Assembly (NCBI GenBank): GCA_028279875.1 | Contig: JANQMU010000061.1 | Span: forward strand, 1-64,000 | From: Rhizobiaceae bacterium | GTDB taxonomy: Bacteria; Pseudomonadota; Alphaproteobacteria; Rhizobiales; Rhizobiaceae | DNA: 64,000 nt | Direction: 5' to 3' | Shown: piece by piece, positions 53,086 to 62,864 of the stretch | Numbering within the stretch: the stretch's first letter is position 1 | How the letters are laid out: each line of letters starts with the position of its first letter | Made by a program: the position numbers and the translations under genes | Notes under the pieces: generated by a model | Database searches by the model: none | What the model was told of the DNA's origin: nothing | Seen by the model: the letters and a program-made list of their open reading frames with translations, nothing else

Positions 53086-54960
53086 TCACGTGAAACTGTC
53101 CATATCGCTCGCGACGAGGTGCCCGTCTCCGATCGATCGAAAGCCGTGGATGGCGGGCTCGTCGCCAATTCGCCGAATGGGGCTCGGGATTTCGCCTTCC
53201 ATGGGCGGACGCCGCGGACGCCGGGTCGCATCGATGGCCGGAACCGCCGCCAGCAAACGCCTGGTATAGGGATGTTGCGGGTTTTCGAAGATCTGTTGCC
53301 GGGTGCCGATTTCCACCAGTTGGCCCAGATACATCACCGCAACCCTGTGGCTTATCCGTTCGACCACCGCCATGTCGTGGCTGACGAAGAGATAGGCAAG
53401 GCCCTGTTCAGCCTGAAGCCTCATCAGGAGATTGATCACCTGGGCCTGAACCGATACGTCGAGCGCCGACACCGCTTCGTCGGCGATGATCAGGCTTGGC
53501 GTGCAGGCAAGTGCGCGGGCAATGCAGATACGCTGGCGCTGGCCGCCGGAAAACTCATGCGGAAAACGGCGTGCGTGGGCGGTCTCGAGCCCGACTTTCA
53601 GCAGGAGATCGGCAACACGCCTGGCGGCGGCGTGCGAATCCGTGACGAGGCCGTGGGTGATCGCCGGCTCGATAATGCTCGCACCGACCGTCTTGCGCGG
53701 GTTGAGTGACCCGAACGGATCCTGGAAGACATACTGGATTTCCCGCCTGAACCGCTTGCGGTCCGCCTGCGGAAGCGAAAATATATCCCGGCCGCGAAAC
53801 CGAACCGTTCCCGAAACCGGATCGACCAGTTGCTGGATTGTTTTGCCGACGGTCGATTTTCCGCTTCCCGACTCACCGACGAGCGCAAGCGTTTCGCCGG
53901 CGTGTATCGTGAAGGAAACGTTCTCCGCAGCGTGAACCCGGTGTGTCACGCGATTGAAAAGCCCGCTGCGGATATCGTAACGCGTCGTAAGACTGTCGAC
54001 TTCGATGACCGGCTCGGATCGATCGACTGCGGCCTTTGCCGGCGCAGCGCCCTCGGGCTTTTCGGTGTCATGCGGCAAACGGAACGGTTTTGGCGCCCGC
54101 TCACCGGTCATGCTGCCAATCTTGGGTACGGCGGCAAGCAGAGTCTTTGTGTAGTCTTCCTGAGGATTGGTCAGCAGCGTCGCCGCGTCGGCCAGCTCCA
54201 CGCGCCGGCCGTTTCGCATCACAAGCACATCGTCCGCCATCTCGGAGACAACACCCATGTCGTGGCTGATGAAAATCACGGCGGTGCGAAATTCAACCTG
54301 CAGATCGCGAATGATGTACAGTATCTGCGCCTGGATCGTCACATCGAGTGCGGTTGTGGGCTCATCGGCAATGAGAACCTTGGGCTGGCAGGACAAGGCC
54401 ATGGCGATCATCGCCCTCTGTCGCATGCCGCCGGAGAGTTGGTGGGGATAATAGTCGAGCAGACGCACAGCGTTGGGCAGCCGTACCAGGTCGAGAAGAT
54501 CCCGCGCCCGTTTTCTGGCCTCTGCATGCCCCAATCCGCGGTGAAGCACCAGGGTCTCGATGATCTGCGAACCGATCGTGAAAACCGGATTGAGCGAGGT
54601 CATCGGCTCCTGGAAGATCATGGCAATTTCATTGCCGCGAACGGTCCGCAAATCCGGTTCGTCAAGGGACGCCAGGTCAATGGCCCTGCCGTGCACTTCA
54701 CTTTGGAAAATCACGGTCCCGCCGACGGTTCGCCCGCCGACATGCCGGGTCAGACCGAGAAGGGCAAGCGAGGAAACCGATTTGCCCGAACCGGACTCTC
54801 CGACAATCGCAAGCGTTCTGTTGCGCTCGAGATCAAAGGACAGATCCGTAACGGCACGGGTGATGTCGTCGCCTTGCCCGAATTCGACACTCAGATCGCG
54901 GACCGAAAGGACAGTTTGCCGGGATTGACCAATCGCCTCGATGTTGCTTTCCGGCCGCAA
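53086..54960 (-). CDS. Dipeptide ABC transporter ATP-binding protein, DppD-DppF fusion
   Basis: 624 aa with two complete ATPase modules. Domain 1 (about 15-270): GESGSGKS, LSGGMRQRAMIAMALS, VLIADEPTTALD. Domain 2 (about 320-590): GESGSGKST, FSGGQRQRICIARALAC, LIIADEAVSALDVSV (with Ala in place of the usual Pro or Thr). Each ends with the oligopeptide C-terminal motif (SHDM then QIFENPQHPYTRRLLAAVP). The start is a TTG with AGGGAG seven bases upstream, one base after the C15 stop. Fused ATPases are common in this family. Confidence 0.9.
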   Translation of the reverse strand: MRPESNIEAIGQSRQTVLSVRDLSVEFGQGDDITRAVTDLSFDLERNRTLAIVGESGSGKSVSSLALLGLTRHVGGRTVGGTVIFQSEVHGRAIDLASLDEPDLRTVRGNEIAMIFQEPMTSLNPVFTIGSQIIETLVLHRGLGHAEARKRARDLLDLVRLPNAVRLLDYYPHQLSGGMRQRAMIAMALSCQPKVLIADEPTTALDVTIQAQILYIIRDLQVEFRTAVIFISHDMGVVSEMADDVLVMRNGRRVELADAATLLTNPQEDYTKTLLAAVPKIGSMTGERAPKPFRLPHDTEKPEGAAPAKAAVDRSEPVIEVDSLTTRYDIRSGLFNRVTHRVHAAENVSFTIHAGETLALVGESGSGKSTVGKTIQQLVDPVSGTVRFRGRDIFSLPQADRKRFRREIQYVFQDPFGSLNPRKTVGASIIEPAITHGLVTDSHAAARRVADLLLKVGLETAHARRFPHEFSGGQRQRICIARALACTPSLIIADEAVSALDVSVQAQVINLLMRLQAEQGLAYLFVSHDMAVVERISHRVAVMYLGQLVEIGTRQQIFENPQHPYTRRLLAAVPAIDATRRPRRPPMEGEIPSPIRRIGDEPAIHGFRSIGDGHLVASDMDSFT

Positions 54961-54961
54961 T

Positions 54962-55627
54962 TCAGGCTCCCTGAACTTCGGTTCGCGAATTCGCCAGAAC
55001 CTTCGACACCAGCTTGACCGCTATGGCCACCGCATCCGTCATCATGGCAAGGCTCATGGATGCGCCCATCGGCTCCGCCGATGTCTGTTTCGCAACATGC
55101 GCCGGGGTTTGCGGCACATGGAGAAAGCCGCACAGGGCACGCAGCCCATGTGTTTCGATCAAATGACGTGACGTATAGAGCATCTGGTTGCACATGTGGG
55201 CGCCGGCCGAAAACGAAAACTCTGCCGGTATGCCGGCCGCTTTCAGCGCCGCAACCGTCTCCTCATTGGGAAAATCCGCGTTATAGGCGACCGGGCCATC
55301 GTCAATAATGCTTTGCAGATGCACGCTTTCGCCGGAGCTGTCCGGCACATCGAAATGCCGCCAATTGCAGGCAACCATTTCAGCCCTTATGCCGGTTGCG
55401 CTGGCTGCCACACCCAGTCCAATCCAGGCATCCGGCTGAAGCTCCAGGAGAGCTTTTTCAACGCAGTCATAGAGGGAGGCGGTCACCACCGGGACCTTTC
55501 TGGTGACGACCTCGCAATTGCCACAGTCACGGCTCTTCAGACCGTCAAGGATCAGCGCCGCCGGGTTGTCCTCAAATGCGCCCCAGGCGCCGTATCCGGC
55601 GACCACGATCCGCGGAAACTCAGCCAT
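54962..55627 (-). CDS. Pyroglutamyl-peptidase I-like cysteine peptidase (C15 family)
   Basis: 221 aa. Removes N-terminal pyroglutamate from peptides. The catalytic triad fits: Glu83 (GIRAEMVACN), Cys146 (SAGAHMCNQMLY) and His170 (CGFLHVPQTP). The N-terminal strand is IVVAGYGAWGAFEDNPA, where the usual G-F-x-P-F is degenerate (GYGAWGAFEDNPA). I chose the ATG at 55627 over two GTG codons before it. It is the first gene of the peptide operon and diverges from the LysR gene. With M14 and DUF1028 it suggests use of blocked or cyclic peptides. Confidence 0.82.
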   Translation of the reverse strand: MAEFPRIVVAGYGAWGAFEDNPAALILDGLKSRDCGNCEVVTRKVPVVTASLYDCVEKALLELQPDAWIGLGVAASATGIRAEMVACNWRHFDVPDSSGESVHLQSIIDDGPVAYNADFPNEETVAALKAAGIPAEFSFSAGAHMCNQMLYTSRHLIETHGLRALCGFLHVPQTPAHVAKQTSAEPMGASMSLAMMTDAVAIAVKLVSKVLANSRTEVQGA

Positions 55628-55753
55628 CACCACCGCCTTGCATGCCCTCCGATTTCCAACCCATCGAAAAGAATGTCAAAGCCAGCCAATAATATCAAAT
55701 CGTGTTAATCTATAGTTCTATGTTTCAATGTTGTAGGGCAGAGAAGCCGGCAT

Positions 55754-56662
55754 ATGCGTTACAGACAGATTGAGGCCTTCCGATATGTAATGGTAACGGG
55801 AACCACAACCGGTGCAGCCGAGACGATGGCAATTACGCAGCCTGCGGTCAGCCGGCTCGTCAAGGACCTGGAAGCCGGCCTTGGATTCAAGCTTTTCGAT
55901 CGCTTCAAGGGTCGCCTGCTGCCGACCGCCGATGCAATCCGTTTCTATCAGGGCGTTGAGCAGTTCTATATGGGACTTGACCGGCTTGAACGCATGGCGG
56001 ACCAGATTCGCACCCAAAAGCCGGCAGACCTCAAAGTGTGCGCGACGCCGGCGCTTTCGACCTATGTGTTTCCGGACGCGGTTCGGCGCTTCAAGGAAAT
56101 CTACCCGGCTGTCGATCTGCTGATCGAAGGGTTTTCTTCCTCCGAGATTGTAACGAGATTGCAGACGCGCCTGACTGACCTTGCGATCACGCTGGCCTTT
56201 CCGGAGGTCGCCGGAATCGTTCAGGAACCTTTGATGGAAGCGGCACATGTTTGCGCGGTACACGAAACCCATCCGCTGGCGAAGAAGGATGTGGTGACCC
56301 CTGAAGATTTTGTCGGTGAGGAGGTCTTGAGCATTCTTCCAAGCGGATTGGTCAACTGGAACAGGATTGCCAGCATCCTGACAAAGGCCGGCGTCGAATA
56401 TGAAAGTGGCACCGGCATTCAGAACTCCCACACCGGATACAGTCTTGTCGCCGCCAATCTGGCGATTGCCCTGATCGAACCGTTTGCAGCGCCGACCTGG
56501 CTGAAAAACGGTGTCGTCACCCGCCCGTTCGAACCGAAGGTGAGCTTCAGCTACGTCATTGCGCACGCCCATACGCAACAACAGACGGAGCCGTTAAAGG
56601 CCTTTACCCAAATCGTCCGGGATGTTTGCCGGCAAAGGCGGGAAGCTCAGGACCGTATCTGA
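55754..56662 (+). CDS. LysR family transcriptional regulator
   Basis: 302 aa. The HTH is at residues 4-60: RQIEAFRYVMVTGTTTGAAETMAITQPAVSRLVKDLEA, with QPAVSRLVKDLE as recognition helix. The effector domain (about 90-290) shows ATPALSTYVFPDAVRRFKEIYP and HTGYSLVAANLAIALIEPF, similar to LysR regulators of amino acid genes (NocR/OccR/ArgP branch by eye). It diverges from the C15-led peptide operon, which it probably controls. No ribosome site is evident beyond AGAGAAG upstream. Confidence 0.88.
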   Translation: MRYRQIEAFRYVMVTGTTTGAAETMAITQPAVSRLVKDLEAGLGFKLFDRFKGRLLPTADAIRFYQGVEQFYMGLDRLERMADQIRTQKPADLKVCATPALSTYVFPDAVRRFKEIYPAVDLLIEGFSSSEIVTRLQTRLTDLAITLAFPEVAGIVQEPLMEAAHVCAVHETHPLAKKDVVTPEDFVGEEVLSILPSGLVNWNRIASILTKAGVEYESGTGIQNSHTGYSLVAANLAIALIEPFAAPTWLKNGVVTRPFEPKVSFSYVIAHAHTQQQTEPLKAFTQIVRDVCRQRREAQDRI

Positions 56663-56818
56663 TTGCTCGCATGAGGCTGTGTCACCGTGGAGTCGAAACG
56701 GTCCCACTTTCATCCTGTCAGCCGGACCGCGTGTTTGAATTTGATTTCGAAGATACGGTATAAGGCGATCGACATCGGATGAGGATGTCCGATACCCAAG
56801 TAAACCGGATCGAAGGCC

Positions 56819-57265
56819 TTGAACGGATCAGCCGACAGGACATATGCCGCCGCGGATATTATCGAAATGCTGGGTCTGGAACGTCATCCCGAGGGCGGAT
56901 GGTTCGTGGAGACCTTCGTGGACAGCGGCACGACTGACGGACGCGCCCATTCGACGGCCATCTACTATCTGCTGGAGGCCGGCCAGAGATCGCACTGGCA
57001 CCGGGTCGATGCGGCCGAAGTCTGGCACTGGTATGCGGGCGCCCCGCTTGACCTCAGCATCCATGACGGCACGCATACCGATCAACACCGATTGGGGATT
57101 GCGTTGGACAAGGGACAGCGCCCCATGGCGGTCGTTCCGGCCCATGCCTGGCAGTCGGCCGTCAGTACCGGCGCCTGGAGCCTGGTGGGATGCACAGTCG
57201 CCCCGGGCTTCCGGTTTTCGGGCTTCGAAATGGCGCCGCCCGGCTGGTCGCCCGATGCGCCCTGA
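56819..57265 (+). CDS. Cupin domain protein of the DUF985 family
   Basis: 148 aa. The DUF985 pattern is complete: IEMLGLERHPEGGWFVETF, STAIYYLLEAGQRSHWHRVDAAEVWHWYAG, and the ending WSLVGCTVAPGFRFSGFEMAPPGW. The cupin metal-binding histidines are in SHWHRVDAAEVWHW. Function unknown. The only good start is a TTG at 56819, with GAAGG close before it. It stands alone. A bidirectional terminator separates it from the fasciclin gene. Confidence 0.85.
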   Translation: MNGSADRTYAAADIIEMLGLERHPEGGWFVETFVDSGTTDGRAHSTAIYYLLEAGQRSHWHRVDAAEVWHWYAGAPLDLSIHDGTHTDQHRLGIALDKGQRPMAVVPAHAWQSAVSTGAWSLVGCTVAPGFRFSGFEMAPPGWSPDAP

Positions 57266-57279
57266 GAAAGCGGGATAAC

Positions 57280-57310
57280 GGCCGGGGCGTTCGCATGGAA
57301 CGTCCCGGCC
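57280..57310. terminator. Bidirectional terminator
   Basis: A 13-bp stem (one G-U pair) with a 5-base loop, arms GGCCGGGGCGTTC and GAACGTCCCGGCC, in the 52-base gap between the convergent cupin and fasciclin genes. Confidence 0.7.
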
Positions 57311-57317
57311 GCCGTGC

Positions 57318-57794
57318 TTACATCGCCGGCAGAATGACCGCGTCGATCACATGGATGACGCCGTTCGATGCCTCGACATCGGGGCTGACGACATTGGCCT
57401 TGTCGACCTTCACGCCGCCTTCGGTCATGATCGTCACCTCGCCGCCCTGAACCGTCGCGGCCTTCATGCCGTTGCTCAGGTCGCCCGACATCACCTTGCC
57501 GGGAACGACGTGATAGGTGAGGACCGCTGTGAGCCGGTCCTTGTTTTCAGGCTTCAGCAGATCTTCGACCGTGCCGGCCGGAAGGGCCGCGAAGGCGTCG
57601 TCCGTGGGCGCGAAGACGGTAAATGGCCCTTCGCCCTTGAGCGTATCCACCAGGCCGGCGGCCTGGACGGCGGCAACCAGCGTGTTGAAGGATCCGGCGG
57701 CAACTGCCGTGTCGACAATGTCCTTTTCGGCGGCCTGGGAGGGCAGCGCCATGGCGGTCACGGCTGCGAGTGCGAGGAAGGTTCTGCGGAACAT
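57318..57794 (-). CDS. Fasciclin (FAS1) domain protein, secreted
   Basis: 158 aa. Signal peptide 1-22 ([19 protein letters not shown]). One FAS1 domain with the H1 and H2 motifs: [17 protein letters not shown] and [17 protein letters not shown], and a final [16 protein letters not shown]1 proteins bind to surfaces or other proteins. GGAG before the ATG. The upstream neighbour on the same strand is a methyltransferase 110 bases away. Confidence 0.9.
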   Translation of the reverse strand: MFRRTFLALAAVTAMALPSQAAEKDIVDTAVAAGSFNTLVAAVQAAGLVDTLKGEGPFTVFAPTDDAFAALPAGTVEDLLKPENKDRLTAVLTYHVVPGKVMSGDLSNGMKAATVQGGEVTIMTEGGVKVDKANVVSPDVEASNGVIHVIDAVILPAM

Positions 57795-57904
57795 GGGGGG
57801 TCTCCAGAATTGATGATGAAACGATGCCGCCATCGGCATCGCTCTCACTACGGACGACCGAAAAAGGTGGTTCAATCACGTTGACGTGATGGGCGGGCAG
57901 AAGG

Positions 57905-58723
57905 TCACCGCTTGACGGAGACTGCATGAATGGCGTGCGTTGCAATCCTCTGAACGCTTTTGGCCGCCACCCGTTCAATCACGTTCTTCTCAAGTTCCGC
58001 TCGCGTCGGCGGATCGAGCTTCTCGACCTCGCCGCGAAATCCCGAGCCCATCACCAATGTCCAGAAATCGCCCGCCTGCTTCAGCGGCTGATAATCGTCC
58101 GCACTGACGATGTCGGGCTCGGCTGCACCACCAGCCAGGATGAGATCCGCCAGGCCGTCCGGGTTCGTCAGCCGTGCCCAGGGCGGTGGGCCTTTCGGCG
58201 CCACGCCACCCAGTTTCTCAAGCTCTTCGAAAAACACCGGTCCTCCGGGCTCGAATGAATTCGGCCCCCACACCGTCACGACCAGACGTCCCTGCGGTTT
58301 CAAAAGCCGCCAGAACTCGTTGATCAGCGCTTCCATGTCGTCCACGAAGAAAACGGAGAAGACACTGATCAGCGCATCGAAACTGCCGTCCGGGAACGGC
58401 ATCGACCGCATGTCCAGGCACTGGAAGTCGATGTTCCGGCAATCCAATTCGTCGGCCTTGCGTCTGGCGACCTCGACCATCTTTTCGGCGAAATCGACGC
58501 CGGTGACCCTGCCCGACGGGCCGACGGCTGCGGATGCCGGAAAGGCCGACGCACCGGTGCCGCAGCCGACATCCAGCACCGTGTCACCGTGTCGCAGCCC
58601 GGCCAGTTCCACCGCCTTTCGTCCGTGACGGTTCCAAAAGCCCAAGGGTTCGGCGTCGAATGTGTCCGATGCGTGGTTGTAGGTCGTAGCGGCTGGGAAC
58701 GGTTGCGTCGTGCGTTCCGTCAT
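57905..58723 (-). CDS. Class I SAM-dependent methyltransferase
   Basis: 272 aa. Methyltransferase_11/25-like Rossmann fold with motif I VLDVGCGTGASAFPAS, an acidic residue ending strand 2 (VDFAEKMVEVARRKA), and motif post-I LDMRSMPFPDGSFDALISV, all of which bind SAM. It is of the UbiE/COQ5-like group, with the C-terminal region unlike UbiE. Substrate not known. The ATG at 58723 has CCGGAG at the right spacing; another ATG lies at 58729. Single gene. Confidence 0.88.
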   Translation of the reverse strand: MTERTTQPFPAATTYNHASDTFDAEPLGFWNRHGRKAVELAGLRHGDTVLDVGCGTGASAFPASAAVGPSGRVTGVDFAEKMVEVARRKADELDCRNIDFQCLDMRSMPFPDGSFDALISVFSVFFVDDMEALINEFWRLLKPQGRLVVTVWGPNSFEPGGPVFFEELEKLGGVAPKGPPPWARLTNPDGLADLILAGGAAEPDIVSADDYQPLKQAGDFWTLVMGSGFRGEVEKLDPPTRAELEKNVIERVAAKSVQRIATHAIHAVSVKR

Positions 58724-59020
58724 TGGCATGCTCCGGCGGACAGTCTACCCTCCCGTTATAACAGCATCAAAGTCATCACGCATCGCCTCTGTCGACGGCC
58801 GCCTGATGATCGCATTCGCGGCCAATTCCGTTGATGAATCGTGCGATGGCCCGAAGACTGTTTTGCGCCGATAACGCGCATTCATTGTCGACTAGACGAG
58901 AGACAGCGCGTACTGTTTCGCCGCGATGCAAGCAGCAGCTGGCAGTGTACAAATATCGTGCATCTGCGCGTAACCAGACAACGGGGAGGCAGTCAGATTT
59001 CCGATCGCACCTATGAACCC

Positions 59021-59458
59021 ATGACCAAAGCCGAAGTCGTGATCGCGCAGCGCGCATGGGCCAAATACGTCATCGAGCAAGACGTCGACCGGCTCCTGGA
59101 GCTCTATGATTTCGGAGAGCCGGACGAACCCCTGCTGTTCAAACCAACTCTGGCGGATGTGATCCGGATCGATCGCGCAGGGGCGCGTTCCTACTTTGTC
59201 GGCGGCGACCCGAACTATCCCCACGACCACGGATTTCTCAAGCGGGGGTGGAAGCAGGTGGAGTTTCAAAGTGCGGTCGGTCCGATCCTGAAAGCCGGCG
59301 GGCTCGGTTACAAGGACATGGGGCATTACACATTCGTCGATGGCGGGGGCAACGCCACCCGTGCCGATTACACCTTTGCCTATCACAAGCTGAACGGGCG
59401 TGTTCTGATCTCACTGCACCACTCCTCACTGACGTGGTATCCACCCGTCGAGACGTGA
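59021..59458 (+). CDS. NTF2-like / SnoaL-like (CaMKII association-type) protein
   Basis: 145 aa. The N-terminal long helix (IAQRAWAKYVIEQDVDRLLELYDF), the central HDHGFLKRGWKQ and the final strands (TRADYTFAYHKLNGRVLISLHHSSLTW) fit the cone-shaped NTF2-like fold of CaMKII association-domain-type proteins. No known function. Start at an ATG without a strong Shine-Dalgarno; a GGGGAGG 30 bases upstream could serve a rare start. Between the divergent methyltransferase and the convergent Rrf2 gene. Confidence 0.6.
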   Translation: MTKAEVVIAQRAWAKYVIEQDVDRLLELYDFGEPDEPLLFKPTLADVIRIDRAGARSYFVGGDPNYPHDHGFLKRGWKQVEFQSAVGPILKAGGLGYKDMGHYTFVDGGGNATRADYTFAYHKLNGRVLISLHHSSLTWYPPVET

Positions 59459-59519
59459 AAACGAATCTTGGGACGCTCTATGCTGGCGTCCGGCAGGAGC
59501 TTGTCGCGTTTGGCGGCGG

Positions 59520-59957
59520 TCACGTCTCTGGCAGGCAGGCGGAGCATCCGCAGTCCTCGGCCTCCTGCACCTCCGCAATGGTCGTTGCCGCCAAACGTTC
59601 AACGAAGCTCTGCTCAATACCGGCGATCAGGTTTGCCACGCGTCGATGCAGCGCGTGCTCGACGGCGCACGCGGACCCCTCGTTGGAGGCATCCGTCGCT
59701 ATCAGACGTTCATCAAGGGCAAGATAAACGTCCGCGAGGGTAATTCGGCGCGGGTCCCGAGCCAGCCGCCAGCCTCCTGAGGGTCCCTTTTCCGACACAA
59801 CAAGTCCGGCTTCCCTCAGCTTGCCCAAAACGCGTCGAACCACGACCGGATTGGTTCCCGCATGCGCCGCAATATCCGATGACGTGCGCATACGGTCGTC
59901 GGCCGCCATGTGGCCAAGGGTGTGCAGAGCCAGGGCAAGGCGGCTGTTGCGCTTCAT
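59520..59957 (-). CDS. Rrf2 family transcriptional regulator
   Basis: 145 aa. The Rrf2 winged HTH covers residues 1-80: SRLALALHTLGHMAADDRMRTSSDIAAHAGTNPVVVRRVLGKLREAGLV, with EKGPSGGWRLARDPRRITLADVYLAL as wing. Cys97 and a C-terminal CGCSAC (136-141) may sense redox or bind a metal; the usual IscR/NsrR Cys triad spacing is not present. AAAGGAGGG precedes the ATG. It diverges from the thioredoxin-reductase-like gene and the zinc-type genes that follow. Confidence 0.88.
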   Translation of the reverse strand: MKRNSRLALALHTLGHMAADDRMRTSSDIAAHAGTNPVVVRRVLGKLREAGLVVSEKGPSGGWRLARDPRRITLADVYLALDERLIATDASNEGSACAVEHALHRRVANLIAGIEQSFVERLAATTIAEVQEAEDCGCSACLPET

Positions 59958-60010
59958 GGACCGGTTCCCTCCTTTCCCCATAACGTAACAATCAGAGTTG
60001 CAAATAGCCA

Positions 60011-60027
60011 GTAACTCTTCTAGTTAC
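60011..60027. promoter_or_regulatory. Candidate Rrf2 operator
   Basis: GTAACT-cttct-AGTTAC inverted repeat in the 105-base gap between the Rrf2 gene (start 59957) and the oxidoreductase (start 60063). Another GTAAC lies at 59984. Suggested binding site, not shown. Confidence 0.4.
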
Positions 60028-60062
60028 ATATTCTCAAGCTCAGTTTCTTCGAGGCAGATAAC

Positions 60063-60986
60063 ATGCAAGATGTTGTTATCGTCGGCGGAAGCTTTGCCGG
60101 GTTGACGGCGGCGGTGCAACTCGGACGGGCGAGCCGCAACGTGACGGTCGTGGATGCGGGCGCCCCGCGCAATCGGACATCGCCTGCCGCGCATGGGGTG
60201 CCGGGGTGGGACGGCACGCCGCCCTCCGACATCCTGGCGCGGTTTCGAGCCGATGCACGCAGCTATCCGACGGTGACCTTTGTTGAAGATGAAGCCCTTG
60301 GCGCGACGCCAAGCGGCAGCGCGTTCGACCTTGATCTCACCTCCGGGCGAACACTGCAGGCACATCGCATCATCCTGGCGCACGGGGTGCGTGACATGCT
60401 CCCCGATATTCCAGGTGTCGTCGCGGCTTGGGGCAAAACGCTTCTGCATTGCCCCTATTGTCACGGGTACGAAGTGCGCGGTCGCCCACTTGCCGTCCTG
60501 GCGAACCATGCCATGTCCGGACACCAGGCGGAACTGCTCCGGTCCGATTGGAGTGACGACGTGACCCTCCTGACCGGCATTGCGGGCACGTTTGAACAGG
60601 ACGCATTCGATGCAACAGGTTTTGCGCTGGAGCCCCGACCCGTCGCCCGCATGATCGAAGGAAATGACGGTATCACTGTCCAGTTCGAGGACGGCCAATC
60701 GAAGCAGTTCGCCGCGATTTTTGTCGCCCCCCGGGTTAGCCTCGATGGAACGCCGGTGGCAGGGCTTGGCTGTGCCACCGCGGACGGCCCGCTGGGCCCT
60801 TTTGTACAAATCGGCCCGATGGGCCAAACCTCCGTCGCCGGGGTCTTCGCCGCGGGGGACTGCGCGCGTCCGGGCCATAACGTGACGTCCGCCATCGGAG
60901 ACGGCGCGATGGCCGGCATCGGCTGCCACCAATCCCTTGTCTTCCCCAATATGATCCAGCCGCTAGAGGTATCCAGCCATGACTGA
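60063..60986 (+). CDS. Thioredoxin reductase-like NAD(P)/FAD oxidoreductase
   Basis: 307 aa. FAD motif [20 protein letters not shown] at the N-terminus. Cys130-Pro-Tyr-Cys133 in HCPYCHGYE is the redox-active pair. The second FAD motif is [11 protein letters not shown]. The second dinucleotide domain ([19 protein letters not shown]) lacks a clear GxGxxG, so it may use a different electron donor, as TrxR-like FFTRs or gliotoxin-type thiol oxidases do. Divergent from Rrf2. Its end overlaps the start of the ZigA-type gene by eight bases, so it is in the same operon. Confidence 0.85.
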   Translation: MQDVVIVGGSFAGLTAAVQLGRASRNVTVVDAGAPRNRTSPAAHGVPGWDGTPPSDILARFRADARSYPTVTFVEDEALGATPSGSAFDLDLTSGRTLQAHRIILAHGVRDMLPDIPGVVAAWGKTLLHCPYCHGYEVRGRPLAVLANHAMSGHQAELLRSDWSDDVTLLTGIAGTFEQDAFDATGFALEPRPVARMIEGNDGITVQFEDGQSKQFAAIFVAPRVSLDGTPVAGLGCATADGPLGPFVQIGPMGQTSVAGVFAAGDCARPGHNVTSAIGDGAMAGIGCHQSLVFPNMIQPLEVSSHD

Positions 60987-62190
60987 CACCCGCCTTCCCG
61001 TCACCGTCCTCTCAGGTTTTCTCGGCGCCGGGAAAACGACACTGCTTAACCGTGTCCTGAACAATCGCGAGGGGCGCCGCGTCGCGGTGATCGTCAATGA
61101 CATGTCCGAAGTGAACATCGACGCTGACCTCGTGCGCGCCGACACCGAACTCAGCCGAACGGACGAGACACTGGTGGAGATGTCCAATGGCTGCATTTGC
61201 TGCACCTTGCGGGACGACCTTCTTGCGGAAGTGCGGCGCCTCGCCGGAGAGGGACGCTTTGACTATCTTCTGATCGAATCCACCGGGATTTCGGAGCCGC
61301 TGCCCGTCGCCACCACTTTCGAGTTCCGTGACGAGGGCGGGGAAAGCCTGTCGGATGTTGCGCGGCTCGATACGATGGTGACCGTCGTTGATGCGGTGAA
61401 CCTGCTGCGCGACTTTTCCAGCCACGACTTCCTGAGCGACCGTGGCGAGACCATGGGCGAGGAAGACGAGCGCACACTGGTGCACCTGCTGACGGACCAG
61501 ATCGAGTTTGCAGATGTCATCATTCTGAACAAGGTCGACGATGCCACGCATGGCCAGGTTGACGCGGCCCGCAAGATCATCCGCAGCCTGAACGCCGATG
61601 CGAAGATCGTCGAGACCAACCATTCCGATGTCCCCGCTGGCGCGATCCTCGACACAGGCCTTTTCGATTTCGACAAGGCCCACGAGCACCCGATGTGGTT
61701 CAAGGAACTCTACGGGTTTGCCGATCATGTGCCGGAAAGCGAAGAGTATGGGGTGCAGAGCTTTGTCTACCGCGCCCGACGGCCTTTCGAGCCGGAGAAA
61801 ATCCTGGCGCTTTTGCAAGGTGCGCTGCCCAATGTCGTCCGCGCCAAAGGCCATTTCTGGATCGCCACGCGGCCGGACTGGGTTGCCGAGTTCTCTCTCG
61901 CGGGCGCGCTGTCGGGCATTAGCCCGCTTGGCACCTGGTGGGCCGCGGTACCCCGGGATCGGTGGCCGCAGCATGAAAGCGCAAAGAGCTATATGGCCAC
62001 GCATTGGCAGGAGCCTTGGGGAGACCGTCGACAGGAACTCGTCTTCATTGGGGCGGGTATCGACTGGGCGACGCTTAAAGCACGGCTCGATGCCTGCCTT
62101 GTGCCCGAACACCTGGCACCCGGTCCCGATGCGATTGCGGATTTTCCCGACCCGTTCCCGAACTGGCGCCGGGCGGAAGCCGCCGCATGA
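60979..62190 (+). CDS. zigA: COG0523 GTPase, ZigA-type zinc chaperone
   Basis: 403 aa. G3E GTPase: Walker A GFLGAGKT (13-20), the CxCC metal site Cys72-Ile-Cys74-Cys75 (NGCICC), Walker B-like [13 protein letters not shown], and NKVD. The C-terminal CobW_C domain (about 245-390) contains [13 protein letters not shown]. ZigA-type proteins deliver zinc to key metalloenzymes at low zinc. It is linked to DUF1826 by an ATGA overlap and followed by a class III ADH. The ZigA label is based on length, the sequence and the DUF1826 neighbour. Confidence 0.85.
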   Translation: MTDTRLPVTVLSGFLGAGKTTLLNRVLNNREGRRVAVIVNDMSEVNIDADLVRADTELSRTDETLVEMSNGCICCTLRDDLLAEVRRLAGEGRFDYLLIESTGISEPLPVATTFEFRDEGGESLSDVARLDTMVTVVDAVNLLRDFSSHDFLSDRGETMGEEDERTLVHLLTDQIEFADVIILNKVDDATHGQVDAARKIIRSLNADAKIVETNHSDVPAGAILDTGLFDFDKAHEHPMWFKELYGFADHVPESEEYGVQSFVYRARRPFEPEKILALLQGALPNVVRAKGHFWIATRPDWVAEFSLAGALSGISPLGTWWAAVPRDRWPQHESAKSYMATHWQEPWGDRRQELVFIGAGIDWATLKARLDACLVPEHLAPGPDAIADFPDPFPNWRRAEAAA

Positions 62191-62840
62191 CGCTCCTTCA
62201 AAGCCTTAAAGCCGATGCGCTGACCGGGGTCCAGGAAACGGATACACCCGAAGGTCTGTCTGTGATTCACCGCGCAGACTGTGCGGCAACGATGTGGCGA
62301 CGCACGCCTTCGCAGCGCTTTCAAACCTGGATTGACGCCTTGCCGCCCGAAAGCCTGCCACGTACCCGGGTGATCTTGCGGCCGGAGACGGTCCGGGAGG
62401 CAACCTGCCATATCTGCGACGTCTGTGGCACGCCGGAGGGTTTTGAGCGCGATAGCCTGGTGGACGACGCGACCGCGCTCACTTACATCTTCGCGCATAT
62501 TACCAAGACACGATTTCTTCGGTTGCGGTTCGACGTCATCACCTCCAACGCCTGCCGCAAGTTCCATATAGACGCCGTCACGGCGCGTCTCATCTGCACC
62601 TATCGCGGGACCGGGACACAGATCGGTGTCGGCGCACAGGGAGCCGAGCCCCGCGAGATCCTCACGGTCCCCACGGGCGCACCGATTGTGTTGCGTGGGA
62701 CGCTCTGGCCGGAGCGCCCGACATCCGGCTTGCTGCACCGCTCGCCCCCTATCGAGGGAACGGGCGAAACCCGCCTGCTGTTCGTGCTCGATCCGGTGCT
62801 CGACCCGGACGATCAGCCGGAGCAGAAATTCATCCATTGA
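62187..62840 (+). CDS. DUF1826 family protein
   Basis: 217 aa. Contains Cys in [16 protein letters not shown], suggestive of metal binding, and the conserved [31 protein letters not shown] in the middle (a possible Fe/2OG-like jelly roll H-x-D). DUF1826 genes are often next to COG0523 GTPases in zinc-limitation loci. Function not known. ATGA overlap with the GTPase gene; 24 bases to the ADH gene. Confidence 0.8.
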   Translation: MTLLQSLKADALTGVQETDTPEGLSVIHRADCAATMWRRTPSQRFQTWIDALPPESLPRTRVILRPETVREATCHICDVCGTPEGFERDSLVDDATALTYIFAHITKTRFLRLRFDVITSNACRKFHIDAVTARLICTYRGTGTQIGVGAQGAEPREILTVPTGAPIVLRGTLWPERPTSGLLHRSPPIEGTGETRLLFVLDPVLDPDDQPEQKFIH

Positions 62841-62864
62841 CGTGCGACAACAGGGAGATCCGAC

